A stretch of 64,000 nucleotides of DNA, taken from Chara braunii. Lineage: Eukaryota; Streptophyta; Charophyceae; Charales; Characeae. Below the pieces are notes generated by a model that ran no database searches, was not told the DNA's origin, and worked only from the letters and a program-made list of their open reading frames with translations. Location: positions 1,540,217-1,604,216 of the forward strand of contig BFEA01000001.1 in NCBI GenBank assembly GCA_003427395.1. Reading direction: 5' to 3'. The position numbers and the translations under genes were made by a program. This document shows, piece by piece, positions 1 through 9,395 of this stretch (positions are counted from its first letter, which is position 1; each line of letters starts with the position of its first letter).

Positions 1-30
1 CGCCAACAATTTTCAGGGGTCCACCACGCA

Positions 31-387
31 TTGGAAAATCGCTCGAGGACCCCAATTTTTTTTTTTGGAATTTTCTTGAAATGGGGCCCAACCGGACCCC
101 TCAAACCGGACACAGGATCTGGACATCCAGACCAGACCGTCTGGATCCTGATCCGGACGTCTGGTTCACAACCATGGATTAAACACATCTCGGATGACAA
201 CACGAAAAAATGGAAACAGGACAAACAACTCGGACAACATCTCAAGGGGTGCCATCGACTAAACCAGAACCTACAGGAAATCACAGTAGCCATGTCAAAA
301 GAGTGGGTCCCAAAAAAAAAAAAAAAAAAGACTGGGTCCCAATACTGGAAAAAAACAAATAGTGGACCACAGGAGCCTGGGAAGTAA
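31..387 (+). pseudogene. LINE-a ORF2 fragment, linker after reverse transcriptase
   Basis: A short open frame whose middle (LGQHLKGCHR followed by a NLQ block) matches the intact-looking linker of the second LINE at about 49730-49800 (ARLKGCHRRETNLQ). In LINE ORF2 proteins this region lies between the RT domain and the C-terminal zinc segment. The N-terminal 40 residues do not align, and a lysine run reflects an A-rich stretch at 310-328. Not functional. Confidence 0.55.
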
Positions 388-589
388 TATTAAACGAAAC
401 TCAACAGAAACACGCATTAGCATATTGGGTCAGCGAATGACGCAAACAAAATTGGTATATATTTACCATGCACGAAATAGAAGAACCAGGTTCTGACCAC
501 AGCAAGATCAGCAAAAACTCAACAGCACAAGTTTCGGTCCGCGAGGATAACCTGAGTAATAGAAAACGAAGACATAACCATCTACCTCC

Positions 590-782
590 CCCAAACCCCT
601 TTAGAGAATCTAGAAGTAGACCCAACAGAATGGGCATGGAACCTAAAACAAGGAACCTTAGGAATCTACACCAAATTCAACTTACTACAATACACAATAA
701 GGCTAGGCTATAGGCTGAGACGCCGCTCTGCAAACCAAGACCCAATAATAGCAGAAGATTGGAAAAGACACGTGGAGGTATA
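590..782 (+). pseudogene. LINE-a ORF2 fragment (DPTEWAW block)
   Basis: In the frame beginning near 590, the translation contains LEVDPTEWAWN and then a RLGYRL..NQDPII block. The second LINE has LEFDPTEWAWK and KLGYRL..KNPDPII at about 50090-50225. The order and spacing are kept, so this is the same region of ORF2. Stops follow after about 780. Confidence 0.6.
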
Positions 783-884
783 ACCAGAAACATTTGACCC
801 AATACCCTGGGACAGCGTCTACTCACCTACCCAAATTCAGAGCCTACACAATGGTTAATTCTTTACCTAGCAGTCCGTCTGAAC

Positions 885-1082
885 CAATGGCTAAATGTGA
901 GAAGGAAAAAGGAAGATAGAAGCCCACTAAAAGCACTGTGTGCTAACTGCAACAATGGTCAAATAAAAAAACTTATACCACTGCTTCTCCTGTGTCCTAG
1001 AATAAGACCACTATGGCAAAAGGCAACAAGTATACAGAATGCAGTAATAGGCACAACACTCACAAGCAACAGCACATCTTAG
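885..1082 (+). pseudogene. LINE-a zf-RVT-like zinc segment, degenerate
   Basis: The frame reads NQWLNVRRKKED then CANC, then LLLLC..I.PLW. The second LINE has NQWLDIRRKTTD, CAVC, VHCLVLC and EYW at 50360-50490. This is the Cys/His zinc segment found C-terminal of many plant LINE and group II-like RTs. The conserved His of the motif has become Leu here, so zinc binding is probably lost. The frame stops at 1082. Confidence 0.6.
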
Positions 1083-1154
1083 GATTTAATAGTCTGGAAG
1101 ACTGGAGAGCCCACTAGAATCCAACCTCTTCAGAATACTTAGAAAAGCCACACT

Positions 1155-1424
1155 ATGGTATGGAGGAAAAAATGTCAAGAAGCTATAGAAAGGCAAAACA
1201 TGCATACCCCAGAAGCATGGGAACAAGTAGAAACTGAATACTGGGTCCTATGGCGCAAGGTAAGGAGGATTAAGGGAGACGAAGACAAAGCCAAGGAACA
1301 TCAACATAACTTTGAAAAGAACTTCCTAGCCAAAGGTAAAATCGCACTCATCCGAGGCTCAAACATAGTATTCCGATTATGGGAGGAAACACCTCCAAGT
1401 CAACACTCACAAACCACTCGATAA
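1155..1424 (+). pseudogene. LINE-a ORF2 C-terminal end
   Basis: An 89-residue frame with MVWRKKCQEAIE near the start and LWRKVRRIKGDEDKAKEH in the middle. It aligns with the C-terminus of the second LINE (VIWKERCSRTIE, LCRWRKIKRAWSEDEEQ) at 50630-50800. It ends with a stop at 1422-1424 followed by about 600 bp of 3' UTR. The function of this tail is not known. Confidence 0.6.
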
Positions 1425-2035
1425 AGCTTATCCCCATGCACTCATAATAAACTATTCGAGACCCTTAGCAGATACTATCCAAACAAACCAGCCCCTAGGG
1501 TATGACAGCACGAGAATCCGCAGCCGATAGGAACAGGCACACCCTATTTAGGACATAAGCCTCAGGATTAGCACAGACCCGATATAACCAAGGCCTAAGG
1601 TAATAACTAGAACAGCCTCAAATAGATCCAATATTAGAAATGACAGACAAAAGATAAGAGGATAACCAGGAATTAACTAGGCAGGCAAAACAGCAAGTAG
1701 ATACATCTAGGAATAGATTCCTAGATGAAGGCCAGACAGATCCTACCGCTCCACTGAAGGTATTACAGCAGGAAGACAAAGAGGAAAGGTTCATAGAATC
1801 CGAGCAAAAGACCCGAACAACAGTTCTAGCCACCAAGGAAAACCCGACAGCCTAGAAGCTGAGAGGAACAGGTTGGACAAGGTCCAAGTAGAGAAATGGA
1901 TAGAGCCAACATAGAACAGGCTAACTTAGGCGGGGGCAAAGGGTGGTACATCCCTCCTCCAGGAGGTAATCAATGCCGTCCTTTGGGCGTCCACCCCGTA
2001 AGGGGGAGGAGCGTGAGTGAGTTCTCCTTGTACTC
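1425..2035 (+). other. LINE-a 3' untranslated region
   Basis: About 600 bp without a credible gene. The counterpart 3' UTR of the second LINE is 50935-51390. I see only short scattered similarity between the two until the conserved tail begins at about 2036. Confidence 0.4.
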
Positions 2036-2047
2036 TTTTCTGACTTG

Positions 2048-2066
2048 CCGGTGGAATAGGAACCGG
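2048..2066 (+). other. Conserved 3'-end hairpin of LINE-a
   Basis: CCGGT, a 9-nt loop and ACCGG form a 5-bp stem. The hairpin lies inside a block of about 48 bp nearly identical to 51390-51439. It is the best conserved stretch between the two LINE copies, which suggests a 3' end signal recognised by the LINE reverse transcriptase (inference). Confidence 0.5.
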
Positions 2067-2325
2067 ACTGCTGCTCCCCAGAATAGAAAAGGAGCCAGAA
2101 CCCTGGTTGGAAAAAAAAACGAAAGAGGGATGCACGTAGTGAGGCCGTAGCTCAGATTGGTCACCCCTATCAATTTCCATCCAAAATGCAGTGCGCCAGG
2201 TTTGTTAAGCCACCAGTACACCCGGGCCTGCGGGTGCCTTAACTGTGCGCCAAACTTTTCCCAACGCCAGTGGCGCACTTTTTTTCGTTTTTGGCTGGCG
2301 CCACCAGCCATTGTGGTCCAGAAGG

Positions 2326-2330
2326 CCGAG
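2326..2330. repeat. Target-site duplication of A1, left (CCGAG)
   Basis: CCGAG directly precedes the left LTR end (TGTCGC) and recurs at 17048-17052 directly after the right LTR end. A perfect 5-bp duplication is the size usual for Ty3/Gypsy integration. Confidence 0.85.
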
Positions 2331-3445
2331 TGTCGCATACCGTAAACGGTACAGACCAGAACAAGAACCGACCTCTCTCACATAGTACAAGATAGCGCAG
2401 CGGAAGGCTAATATACCAATGATCCGAAAAATCAATGCTGCAGTGCAGACCAAACATACATCATCATCATTCCATGGTGTGAAGGGGCCTGGCGCTCACA
2501 CAGGAAGAATGCGCCAGTCCCCAACCATACACAGACGAAGAAGAGGGGGGTTAGACGAACAAGAGGGGAAGATGGGAATGTCGTCAACACCAAGTCTTTG
2601 GTACAGGTCCCAAGTAATCCCTCGTCAAATGTCTGAATCCCAAAGTCGAGTCTGGATCCAAATGTCGTCAAGTCCCAAAGTCACCAATCTCTCTCTCTCG
2701 TAGTCTGCAGATACTGAGAAGTCAGATAGCGAGAGGGTGAGGAAGAGATGGTGGACTAAGAAGAGGAAGAAGACGAACTCTCTCTCTCTCTCTCTCAGTC
2801 TGGTACTAATCTGTGAAGGTGGCGACTTGTTGCAGATACATCGAAGACGAAGCTGGAGCTATGGCACCACAGGTAAGTCTCCCTGGCCTCCGCCAACCAT
2901 CTGTCTCTCTCCAACGCTACTCTAGCTCCTAATAGCGCCCAGCGCTGAAGACTACTGCTAACGCTACTACTACTACTGCAGCACTCCTCCAGAGTGCTGC
3001 TGCCGAATCCTGAAGACTGCCTCCTGGCTCCTGCACATGAAGTGCCTGGGAAGTTCCTATGAACTACCTCGTGACCCTCTCCAACCTGTAGGACGGGCCA
3101 GTCTTATATAGTGCTGGCCCATCCAGGAGGCTGCTCTAGCCAATTCCAGAACATGCCAGAGACTGGCGTTGAAGTTCAACCAAGGGTTGTCTTGAAAACA
3201 GGCCAAAAATGGCCTGTGCTAAAACCCTGGTCTGGTGCCTAAGTTTGAGGGCAGGTCGATCGACTGAAAAGACTCAGGGCATGGAAGGCCCTGTTTTAGG
3301 CTGAAACGACATAGGGCCTGAAGGCCCTCGTTTTCAGGCTTTCAGGCTGAAACGACACAGGGTCTGTAAGCCCTCGTTTTCAAGCTTTTAGGCTGAAAAT
3401 GCTGGTCGGGCCCTGCAGGCCCGTGTGGCTGCGCAGTATGCCACA
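2331..3445 (-). repeat. 3' LTR of A1
   Basis: This 1115-bp LTR begins TGTCGCATAC on the plus strand and ends in CCACA. It matches 15902-17047 over its whole length with scattered substitutions. The main differences are the length of a CT run (about 2781-2803 here, 16331-16379 there) and a segment near 3250. It contains a TATA-like box at 3103-3111 (minus). Confidence 0.85.
3095..3120 (-). promoter_or_regulatory. TATA-like box inside an inverted repeat, A1 3' LTR
   Basis: On the minus strand CTATATAAG is flanked by the perfect 7-bp arms GGGCCAG and CTGGCCC. The same arrangement recurs in the right LTR at about 16676-16704. This is the likely LTR core promoter (inference from motif and position). 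Confidence 0.5.
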
Positions 3446-4820
3446 ACTCCCCCTCCTTGAAAGCCCGAGCATACCTGCGAGGGCGAAGCTGTCTGTCCGA
3501 GGGAGGGACCACAGTCCTGGTGGGAGGGGCAGGTCGTGAAGTTCCCTTAGCTAACCTTTGTCGTTCGTAGTGAGCGTAGATCAGCGGTGCGGATGGTTTC
3601 AAATCTGCTCCTGAAATCCATCGAGTGTCGTCGGGATCGCATGCTTTGAATGTAACTTTGTACTGTCGAGGCTTGCTGCCGTACCTGCGATCCGTGCTGA
3701 CGCGGTCAACTTCCTGATGACCATCCATAGATGGAGGATCTTGCGATCGTCGNCCCGGGAAGTCGTCGCTCTTAGCTGGTGTATATGTCGCCAGCTTCGA
3801 GGCGTGAAAGACTGGATGGACCGTCAGATGCGGGGGGATGTTGATCACAAATGAGGGGCCATCGGGCTCATCGCCCGCGGCTGACGTTACGGGCCATGGT
3901 CGAAACCACTTGGGGAGTAGTTTGCACGAAACATCCTGCTCGAGTGCAAACTCTTCCACGGAGACCGAAACCAGATCACCGACACGGATGGGACATGGCA
4001 CGTGATGCCTGTTGGCTTGCTGCTGCATGCGAACTTGAGCCTTTTGCATGTTCGCGCGGTCTTGAGCCAACAATTCCCTATACTTCCGAACGGAAGCAGG
4101 GGAGCGAGTAGCGTCTATGTCGGTTGTTCGTGGGAGGAGAAGATCAGAGAAGATACGGCCGTTCCGGCCACCGTGGTGCAACTCGAATGGAGTCACGCCG
4201 ATCGCCGGATGCAACGAAGTGTTGTAGGCGAACTCGATGTCAGGGAGGGAGTCAACCCAACCCTTCTTATCCGGACGGATGAGCGTACGAAGCATCATTT
4301 GAGCGGTTTGATGTGCCCGCTCCGTTTGCCCGTCCATCTGTGGATGCCGAGCCGAACTTGGTTTCATATTCTTGTCGGATTCCTGCATGAGAGAAGTCCA
4401 AAATGTTGACATGAAACGAGTGTCGCGGTCGCTGACGATGTCTTCCGGTACGTTGTGGTTGCAAATCCAGCCGGTGTGCAAGAGGCGCGCAAGTTCGGGA
4501 GCCGTGGCGTAATACTTGAAAGGGAGAAATCGCCCGTACTTACTCAAACGGTCAACGACCGTGAGGATGCCGTCGTGCCCGAGGCAATCGCGGGGAAACG
4601 GACCGGTGACGTCCACGGCGATGGAGAGGCCGGGTTCCCGTGGGATAGGCATCGGGTTCAACTCGCCGTAGGGATTGTGGTTCCGGGGATTGCTTCGTCG
4701 GCAAATTTCGCAAGAGTCGCAATACCGAGTGACATCGGTAATGACGTCGAATCCCTGGCGATAGATGGCGGCGAAGCTGCCGAATCGGTTGCCGATGGTG
4801 GTGAAACCGTGCATGCGATG
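3342..4820 (-). CDS. Integrase with C-terminal chromodomain-like tail (A1 pol remnant)
   Basis: A 490-residue open frame encodes a Ty3/Gypsy integrase, which inserts the cDNA into host DNA. It has the second half of the HHCC zinc finger (CDSC, CEICRR, residues 32-40). The catalytic triad is D68 (VDVTGPF), D129 (SDRDTRF) and E165 (GQTERAHQ), with 35 residues between the last two as the family requires. A chromodomain-like stretch (VDRVSTDRRY...) follows near residues 370-415. The first zinc-finger half is scrambled: gag-spacer sequence is joined to the frame near 4820, marking a deletion of PR-RT-RNase H. The last ~35 codons run into the LTR. One unknown base at 3753 falls in the frame. It could supply integrase in trans but cannot support an autonomous element. 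Confidence 0.75.
   Translation of the reverse strand, partial: HRMHGFTTIGNRFGSFAAIYRQGFDVITDVTRYCDSCEICRRSNPRNHNPYGELNPMPIPREPGLSIAVDVTGPFPRDCLGHDGILTVVDRLSKYGRFLPFKYYATAPELARLLHTGWICNHNVPEDIVSDRDTRFMSTFWTSLMQESDKNMKPSSARHPQMDGQTERAHQTAQMMLRTLIRPDKKGWVDSLPDIEFAYNTSLHPAIGVTPFELHHGGRNGRIFSDLLLPRTTDIDATRSPASVRKYRELLAQDRANMQKAQVRMQQQANRHHVPCPIRVGDLVSVSVEEFALEQDVSCKLLPKWFRPWPVTSAAGDEPDGPSFVINIPPHLTVHPVFHASKLATYTPAKSDDFPXRRSQDPPSMDGHQEVDRVSTDRRYGSKPRQYKVTFKACDPDDTRWISGADLKPSAPLIYAHYERQRLAKGTSRPAPPTRTVVPPSDRQLRPRRYARAFKEGELWHTAQPHGPAGPDQHFQPKSLKTRAYRPCVVSA
3446..3458 (-). other. Polypurine tract of A1
   Basis: On the minus strand AAGGAGGGGGAGT lies immediately before the LTR start TGTGGCATAC. This is the normal position of the plus-strand primer for reverse transcription. 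The same AAGGAGG core precedes the 3' LTRs of A2 and A3. Confidence 0.75.
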
Positions 4821-5453
4821 GATTGTTGCACGTGGAGTGGTTGGTCCAACGGTGGGACCAAGTGGACAGCATAATCCTCGTAAGTGAACCGAGTTGCGAC
4901 ATTCGCATCCTTCCCATATGTGTAGGAGGCCGCTAGCAAGGCGGCCGAATCTGGCGGAATGAGAGGTGGAGTTGCGTCACCTCCCGTGCAACTAAGTTTC
5001 CCGAGTTGATGCGAGGCCGAACATCCTCCTTGCCTTGAACGCATTGGGAGGTCTTGTGCTTGGTGCTGTTGCACCAATACCAGCAGCCATACCGGCCTCG
5101 CCACTTGTATTCGGCCTCGGTCAAGTGAAACTTGACCCATGGTGTTGGCTGTCCGTTTCCGGCCGGCGATGCGATTTTCGCCTTCCCTTTTCCTCGGGAG
5201 TTGTTGTTGCTCTGCGGTTGGACAACGGCCACCTGATCTCCCTCACGTGATGCTTGGGTGGCTGCCGGGTCTTCCATAATGTTGTCCGGTTCGACTGCAG
5301 CGACATGCTGCGGATGCGGACCAAATTTTCCTTTCTCCACATAGGTTGGCTGCCACGCTGACTTCTAGTGTGCAGTCGCCCTGTTGGTCTTGATGATCTC
5401 CCTTGCCTTGTCGATGATATCAGCGAAGGTCGTGTATTGCTCGCGACCACCAA
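4820..5453 (-). pseudogene. A1 gag C-terminus with zinc knuckle and pre-protease spacer
   Basis: The frame at 4933-5340 holds a basic, Gln/Asn-rich stretch and then a knuckle region (CWYWCNSTKHKTSQC). In A3 the same place reads CLWC...H....C, a normal CX2CX4HX4C. Here the first Cys of the knuckle is displaced (C-X3-C). A second frame (about 4820-4930) holds the spacer motif YEDYAVHLVP, matching FEDYAARLVP in A3. The frame changes, so the region is broken. Confidence 0.55.
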
Positions 5454-5462
5454 GTGCGAGGC

Positions 5463-6187
5463 TCAAGGCGGCACATGACCGGTTGTAGAACTCCCGACGC
5501 AGATGCGAAAAAGGAACTCGAGATCGGGCGTTGCAGTGATCTTTTGCCATTTTGTGAGCCAGTCGCTTGTCGATGTGTTGCCTTGGGTCATGGCAAAGAG
5601 GCGGTTGATGGCGAGCGTCGGGGCGTCATCCACGATGAACCGCTTCTTCCATAGCCTCGTCAACTCTTCCCAAGAGATCTTCTCATGTAGATCAGCGACC
5701 TGGACGCCATGAATGGTTGACAGGTGGATGAGCCAGATCTGGCATCCCCCCTTTGAGTTGAGGAACAGCGCGCCGATGTATGAGTGCTCGGGGACGAAAA
5801 GAATTTGAAGTTGCGTCGTATGGCCCTCCCACCAGGGGACCGGGTCTTGATGCGTATAATCATCGAACTTTTTGACGCGGAATGTCAGCATCTTGTAGTG
5901 CTGCGCGCTGGTGTTGCCATCCTTGTTGGGCAGCTGGTGCAGTTGCTGAACCTCGGTCTTCAAGGTGTCCAGCTGCTTGCTGATGGTGGCTGGTGCAGCG
6001 AAGGTGCTAATGTCGTCGAGCATTGCAACTCAACTCGTTCCTCTAATTGGCGGGTAGAGGGTGCACTGCTGGACTCGCCAGCATCTGGTCTTGGTGCAAC
6101 TTGCTCCAAGTCCTGTACATGGGAATCAAGTGCCCGTGTAGCATCCTTGTGCAGATCCTTGTGGTTCTGCACCGCCCGTCGGACGAG
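5463..6187 (-). pseudogene. A1 gag capsid region, cut by the B1 junction
   Basis: The 5463-6023 frame has the Gypsy capsid signature: PVPWWEGH followed by about 75 residues and then EELTRLWKKRF and DWLTKWQKI. A3 shows the same architecture (WADLTAAWKKRF, DWISEFQCL). Upstream, in another frame (to about 6187), is a coiled-coil-like RQLEERVELQ stretch. The frame meets the B1 LTR remnant at 6188, and the true gag N-terminus is found on neither side of B1. Confidence 0.65.
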
Positions 6188-6800
6188 TGACGATGAATCG
6201 GAGCAACAATGTCGGTCGCGTAGCCCAGTCACGTCAGAAAATAGAACACGTGGCAGCGGCCACATCAGCCGCAATGCGTGGCAGCTGCCACGTCAGCGTG
6301 CCTTGAAGACAATAGCGAGCTAGCCACCATGCCGAGCTAGCAGTGCGTCGCCGTAATCTCCCAAGTACCAGCACAAAGACAGCGCCCACCAGCGTCGCAG
6401 CGTCGAGCCAGCATTGCGTCGTCAACGCGTGAAGTCGGCATTGACGCAAGACTGAATGAATCTCAAAGTCACGAAGTCAACGCTTATATAGCGTTGACGC
6501 GGGGTCGGGACCCCGGATGCTGCATCCCTTAGCCGTCCAGATCTCAATGCAAATGATGACCCAGATTGACCTGAAACCAAATTCCTTCTGGCCTGATGTT
6601 GTCTGGGTACCTGCGCACAACACGTGAGTGTATCCGACCAAGGGCCTGGGCGGGGTACCTTCGACCTGACAGTTGACTTGGACTGTTGATTTTCCCACGG
6701 GCAGTGTGCGGTCACACTGCCTTGCGCAGAACGAGTTTGGCCGACATCGTCTGGGCTCCGTTTCGAGGGCCCAGACTACTGCAAAACATGGGTTACTGCA
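6188..6800 (-). repeat. Truncated 3' LTR of B1
   Basis: These 613 bp match 14822-15436. On the minus strand it starts TGCAGTAACCC, right after a PPT-like stretch, and stops at 6188 where A1 gag begins. The other LTR continues for about 364 bp more (14458-14821), so this copy has lost its 3' end. Confidence 0.8.
6476..6498 (-). promoter_or_regulatory. TATA-like box in a perfect palindrome, B1 3' LTR
   Basis: GTCAACGC, then TTATATA, then GCGTTGAC: two perfect 8-bp arms enclose the TATA element. The 5' LTR copy at 15110-15132 keeps the structure with one mismatch. Probable LTR core promoter, read on the minus strand. Confidence 0.55.
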
Positions 6801-6819
6801 TTCCTGTCAACCCATTTTC
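6801..6819 (-). other. PPT-like segment of B1
   Basis: On the minus strand GAAAATGGGTTGACAGGAA directly precedes the LTR start TGCAGTAACCC. The B2 counterpart at 43986-44004 reads GAAAATTGGGCGGCAGGAA. It is purine-rich but imperfect; its conservation at this position supports the role. Confidence 0.5.
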
Positions 6820-6847
6820 GAGTTTCATTGCACAAATAACTAAGACT

Positions 6848-8620
6848 TTAACCCACGTTCATATGCAGATACAATATCAGGAGCAGTTTCAAGTAGTTCT
6901 CGTTTACTGAACCATCTGTCCTCAGATGGTGCCTGAGATTTAAAACGTACCTTGAACTACTTCTTAGATCGTCCACGTCCACCTGTAGAGAAGTACCCAT
7001 TTCTATGATTCTGTCTACCTCATATCCGCCATCCATGTCTGGTGGAATCATAGAAGGTCTGTGTGGGAAGTCATTTCCTTCTATATAGGGTAACAATTTG
7101 AACGCGTGAAAGACAGGATACGTTTTGAGACGAGGGTGAATACCAATTCTATAAGACGGTCCCTCTGCATCCCCAATTACTTTGAGAACTTCCCAGGGTC
7201 CAAAATAGACGGGCAGAAGTTTCTGAGACACATTTTCTTCCAACGAAAACTCTTTGGACTTTACCCAGACTATATCACCTTCCTTGAATGTTGAGGGTCG
7301 GCGATGCTTGTTAGCTTGTTCAATCATTTGGTCATGAACTTTCTTCAGATTGTCCTTTACTTTCTTAATGTCTTCTTGAAACAATACTGCATACTCTCGG
7401 GTCCCTGGAGGTAACCTAAGGAATTGGTCCCATGTTAGTACGTCAATGGGACGCTTAAGTTTCCACCCCTTCTGCAGTGCATTGGGCGTAAGCCCGGTGG
7501 CGGTATGAACAGTACTGTTGTATGCACTTGCTATCTTGGGTAAGTTCTCGTCCAAATAAATCTGATCGGGTCTCACATACATACGCAAAAGTTGCTGGCA
7601 CAAACGGTTCATCTGCTCACTTTGTCCATTCGTTTCAAGGTGTCGCCCTGACGACATGGTGAGTCGTGTGTTGTATGCCTCCATGAGCTTTTGCCATGGC
7701 ATACTTGTGAACCTGACGTCACGATCAGACACAATGGAGAGGGGAAATCCGTATTCAGTCACCCATCGCATATGAAATTTTTGGATCACAAGTTCTATCT
7801 GTGCCTCTGCGGGTAAGGGAATGAACATGACATACTTAGAGATACTATCCACAATAACCATTACTTGACTATTTCCATTACGGCTCTTGGTAAGACTCAT
7901 AAAATCCATTGAAATTGACTCACCTGGTTCACTTGGAATCGGTAATGGTTTCAGAAGACCGAGTGGATTCTCATGCGAAGGTTTGTTTCTCTGGCATACC
8001 AGACATATACGAATATAAGTTAGTACGTTATCTTTCAGTCCCTTCCACTCAAAGCTTTCTCTAACCTCTGCGCAAGTTTTCTTGAACCCAAAATATCCTT
8101 CAAAGTCGTGACATTCCCCAATTATCAGACTCTTTATTTCTTCCTGCTGAGGGATACACAATCTTTGTTCAGTTTGGTCTATCAAGAAAAGCAAACCATC
8201 TGCTATTCTATAATTGGGAAGTAAAGATGAATCCTTCCCAAGGACATTCATGATAGGCTTCCAAATATGATCAGTAGCATATACTTTACGAATTATATCT
8301 TTCAGGTCATTCCCAACATCCAAGTAAGAGACAATAGTACCAAAGAAATCACAGTGTCTGGACAATGTATCTGCAACGATATTAGACTTACCTTTGATAG
8401 TTTTCAGTTCAAAATCAAGCATATCAAGGAAAGCAGACCATCGTACCATCTTATCAGAGAGTCTAGGTTGTGTTTTTATCCACTTCAGGGTAGAAAGGTC
8501 TGAATACACAGTGAAGTGTCTCCCTAACAAGTAGTGTTTCCAGGTGTTCAGTACGCAGACTAGTAGTTCTCTTTCATAGGTGGAGTTGGCAACCTTGTCT
8601 GATGGCAATCGTGCAGACAT
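6848..8620 (-). CDS. B1 pol C-terminal part: RNase H end, integrase, chromodomain-like tail
   Basis: A 590-residue open frame, the longest intact retroelement frame here. Residues 15-95 are the C-terminal part of RNase H (YERELL, ADTLSRH). The integrase zinc finger follows: H171, then GYFG where GHFG is usual (second His replaced by Tyr176), and C206/C209. The core has D239 (SMDFM), D299 (SDRDVRF) and E335 (GQSEQMNR), spacing D-35-E. The C-terminal domain has a KLLPVYFGPWEVL block and YEVDRIIE, the start of a chromodomain-like motif. The frame is cut off from RT by an upstream duplication and stops, so it is not expressed as part of a normal polyprotein. Confidence 0.8.
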   Translation of the reverse strand: MSARLPSDKVANSTYERELLVCVLNTWKHYLLGRHFTVYSDLSTLKWIKTQPRLSDKMVRWSAFLDMLDFELKTIKGKSNIVADTLSRHCDFFGTIVSYLDVGNDLKDIIRKVYATDHIWKPIMNVLGKDSSLLPNYRIADGLLFLIDQTEQRLCIPQQEEIKSLIIGECHDFEGYFGFKKTCAEVRESFEWKGLKDNVLTYIRICLVCQRNKPSHENPLGLLKPLPIPSEPGESISMDFMSLTKSRNGNSQVMVIVDSISKYVMFIPLPAEAQIELVIQKFHMRWVTEYGFPLSIVSDRDVRFTSMPWQKLMEAYNTRLTMSSGRHLETNGQSEQMNRLCQQLLRMYVRPDQIYLDENLPKIASAYNSTVHTATGLTPNALQKGWKLKRPIDVLTWDQFLRLPPGTREYAVLFQEDIKKVKDNLKKVHDQMIEQANKHRRPSTFKEGDIVWVKSKEFSLEENVSQKLLPVYFGPWEVLKVIGDAEGPSYRIGIHPRLKTYPVFHAFKLLPYIEGNDFPHRPSMIPPDMDGGYEVDRIIEMGTSLQVDVDDLRSSSRYVLNLRHHLRTDGSVNENYLKLLLILYLHMNVG

Positions 8621-8663
8621 GAACTCAATGGGCTTATAGCCATTGCAGTCGTTCTGTTGAAGG

Positions 8664-9313
8664 ACTGCGCCAATTCCGTACTGACTTGCATCAGTAGTAA
8701 CGATGAAGGAAGAGATGGATCAACGATTTTCAAAACAGGATAGTGAGTCAAAGCATACTTTACTTTTTTGAAGGAAAACTCACAGTCCTTGTCCTACAAC
8801 CAAATAGTTTCTTTCTTCAATAATTTTATAATTGGTGCGGCGATCAATGAGAAGTTATTGACGAACTTTCTGTAGTAACTTGCCAAACAATGGAAAGATC
8901 ATAATTCACGTACGGACTTAGGTCGTGACCAATCTCTAATTACTGATATCTTCTTTTCTTCGAGCCTTAGGCCCTCCTCGTTCACTATACTGCGCCAATT
9001 CCATACAGACTTGCATCAATAGTAACGATGAAGGGAAGAGATGGGTAAAAAATTTTCAAAACAGGATAGTGTGTCAAAGCATACTTTACCTTTTTAAAGG
9101 AAGACTCACAGTCCTTGTCCCACAACCAAATAGTTCCTTTCTTCAATAATCTTCTCATTGGTGCGGCGATCAATGAAAAGTTTCTGACGAACTTTCTGTA
9201 GTAACTTGCCAAACCAAAGAAAGATCGTAATTCAGTTACGGACTTAGATCGTGGCCAATCTCTAATTGCTAATATCTTTTTTTCTTCAGGCCTTAGGCCT
9301 TCCTCGTTCACTA
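8664..9313. repeat. Tandem duplication of ~325 bp inside B1 RT/RNase H
   Basis: Unit 1 (8664-8988) and unit 2 (8989-9313) are diverged direct copies of the same pol segment. Both translate on the minus strand to NEEGLRxEEKKI....SYYRKFVxNFSLIAAP. Unit 1 contains extra stops and a small frame-shifting deletion. B2 has a single copy of this segment (41826-42130), so the duplication is specific to B1. Confidence 0.75.
8985..9311 (-). pseudogene. B1 RT connection / RNase H start
   Basis: This 108-residue frame covers the thumb/connection (RSFFGLASYYRKFVRNFS, the conserved FLGLxxYYRRF block) and the start of RNase H (IVTIDASLYGIGAV, where the Asp of TDAS is the first RNase H catalytic residue). 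It is unit 2 of the tandem duplication. A stop-containing stretch separates it from the RT fingers/palm. Confidence 0.6.
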
Positions 9314-9395
9314 TATGTCCGAGGTATAAAACTTCAGACTTAGCGAACTAAGACTTCTTTGGGTTTACCTTAAAGTTGCGCTCCCGCAACTTTCC

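Larger units (their letters stand above)
1..2110 (+). mobile_element. Old degenerate LINE copy (LINE-a), 3' half
   Basis: Decayed 3' portion of a non-LTR retrotransposon; the 5' side runs off the window. It is recognised by comparison with the better copy at 48261-51439 on the same strand. Shared blocks, in the same order, are a 'LKGCHR..NLQ' segment, a 'DPTEWAW' segment, a Cys-rich zf-RVT-like segment, a C-terminal 'W...RRIK' segment and an almost identical 3' tail at about 2036-2083. Stops and frameshifts separate all segments. An A-run at about 2111-2119 may be the remains of the poly(A) end. Confidence 0.75.

Noticed and set aside
2140-2165. tRNA-like start (GGCCGTAGCTCAGATTGGTC)
   Set aside because: Resembles a tRNA D-arm and A box, but no B box, anticodon arm or acceptor pairing follows.
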